Positions 63,928 to 64,000 of a DNA stretch of 64,000 nt are shown here, in pieces; the first letter of the stretch is position 1, and each line of letters begins with the position of its first letter. The notes below the pieces were generated by a model. It did no database searches and had not been told where the DNA came from. It worked only from the letters and a program-made list of their open reading frames with translations. The stretch is from Tamlana sp038148895 (lineage in GTDB: Bacteria > Bacteroidota > Bacteroidia > Flavobacteriales > Flavobacteriaceae), in the NCBI GenBank assembly GCA_038148895.1, contig JBBVGQ010000003.1; one strand, given 5' to 3'. Both the position numbers and the translations under genes were made by a program.

Positions 63928-64000
63928 TTTAGACTTGCATAATAAAATATAGTAACTTTAGGATTGACCAAAGAGCAGGTAAACTATTATAGTTCATAGT

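Overview
The window looks like a chromosomal segment of an aerobic, probably gliding marine-type member of the Flavobacteriaceae (Bacteroidota). The evidence is the low GC content, the near absence of Shine-Dalgarno sites, TAnnTTTG-type -7 promoter boxes, gliding genes gldF/gldG, a menaquinone operon, OmpA and TamB envelope genes, and lipoproteins throughout. No rRNA, tRNA, CRISPR array, transposase or phage gene was found.

Layout. 0-2.2 kb: the 3' part of a HerA-type ATPase gene and a complete NurA-type nuclease gene, a likely anti-phage pair cut by the window edge. 2.2-6.6 kb: an ABC ATPase, a repeat-rich gap, a BadF-type sugar kinase, and glycolytic gapA and pfkA. 6.8-16.7 kb: tamB, divergent from tsaD, then rsmE, DUF4159, a SpoU methyltransferase, an AI-2E-type permease and a THUMP-like methyltransferase. 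16.7-20.7 kb: a pirin/MarR/FMN-reductase operon with a palindromic candidate operator, an acyl-CoA carboxylase subunit and DoxX. 20.8-28.1 kb: sppA and the operon menB-menA-hydrolase-menC-CPBP protease-menE. 28.1-36.2 kb: a 54-residue membrane peptide, ung, holA, a stand-alone PD-(D/E)XK protein, a glycosyltransferase, an OmpA lipoprotein, DUF1080, alpha-carbonic anhydrase, a HAD phosphatase and a cassette-like lipoprotein gene. 36.2-44.1 kb: purC-phoH, a SAM hydrolase, a monooxygenase-like protein, gldF-X-gldG, dnaN and DUF4870.

44.2-59.3 kb is the most unusual part. A class III nucleotide cyclase gene is divergent from a sigma-54 activator that carries an intact cyclic-nucleotide-binding domain. 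Directly downstream of the activator are three 14-bp palindromes and a GG-N10-GC sigma-54 promoter in front of osmC. Then follow a pyruvate:ferredoxin oxidoreductase homologue that lacks three of the four cysteines expected for its proximal cluster, a TsdA-like di-haem cytochrome with two DsrE-fold exported proteins, a TPR-histidine kinase-receiver-cyclase fusion, and a universal stress protein. My inference is a second-messenger-controlled redox/sulfur stress module. Each step is predicted from sequence only.

59.5-64 kb: DUF3108, an acidic repeat membrane protein, two tandem M28 peptidases, and a second lipoprotein gene flanked by exact 10-bp inverted repeats. These resemble the boundaries of the cassette near 35.5 kb.
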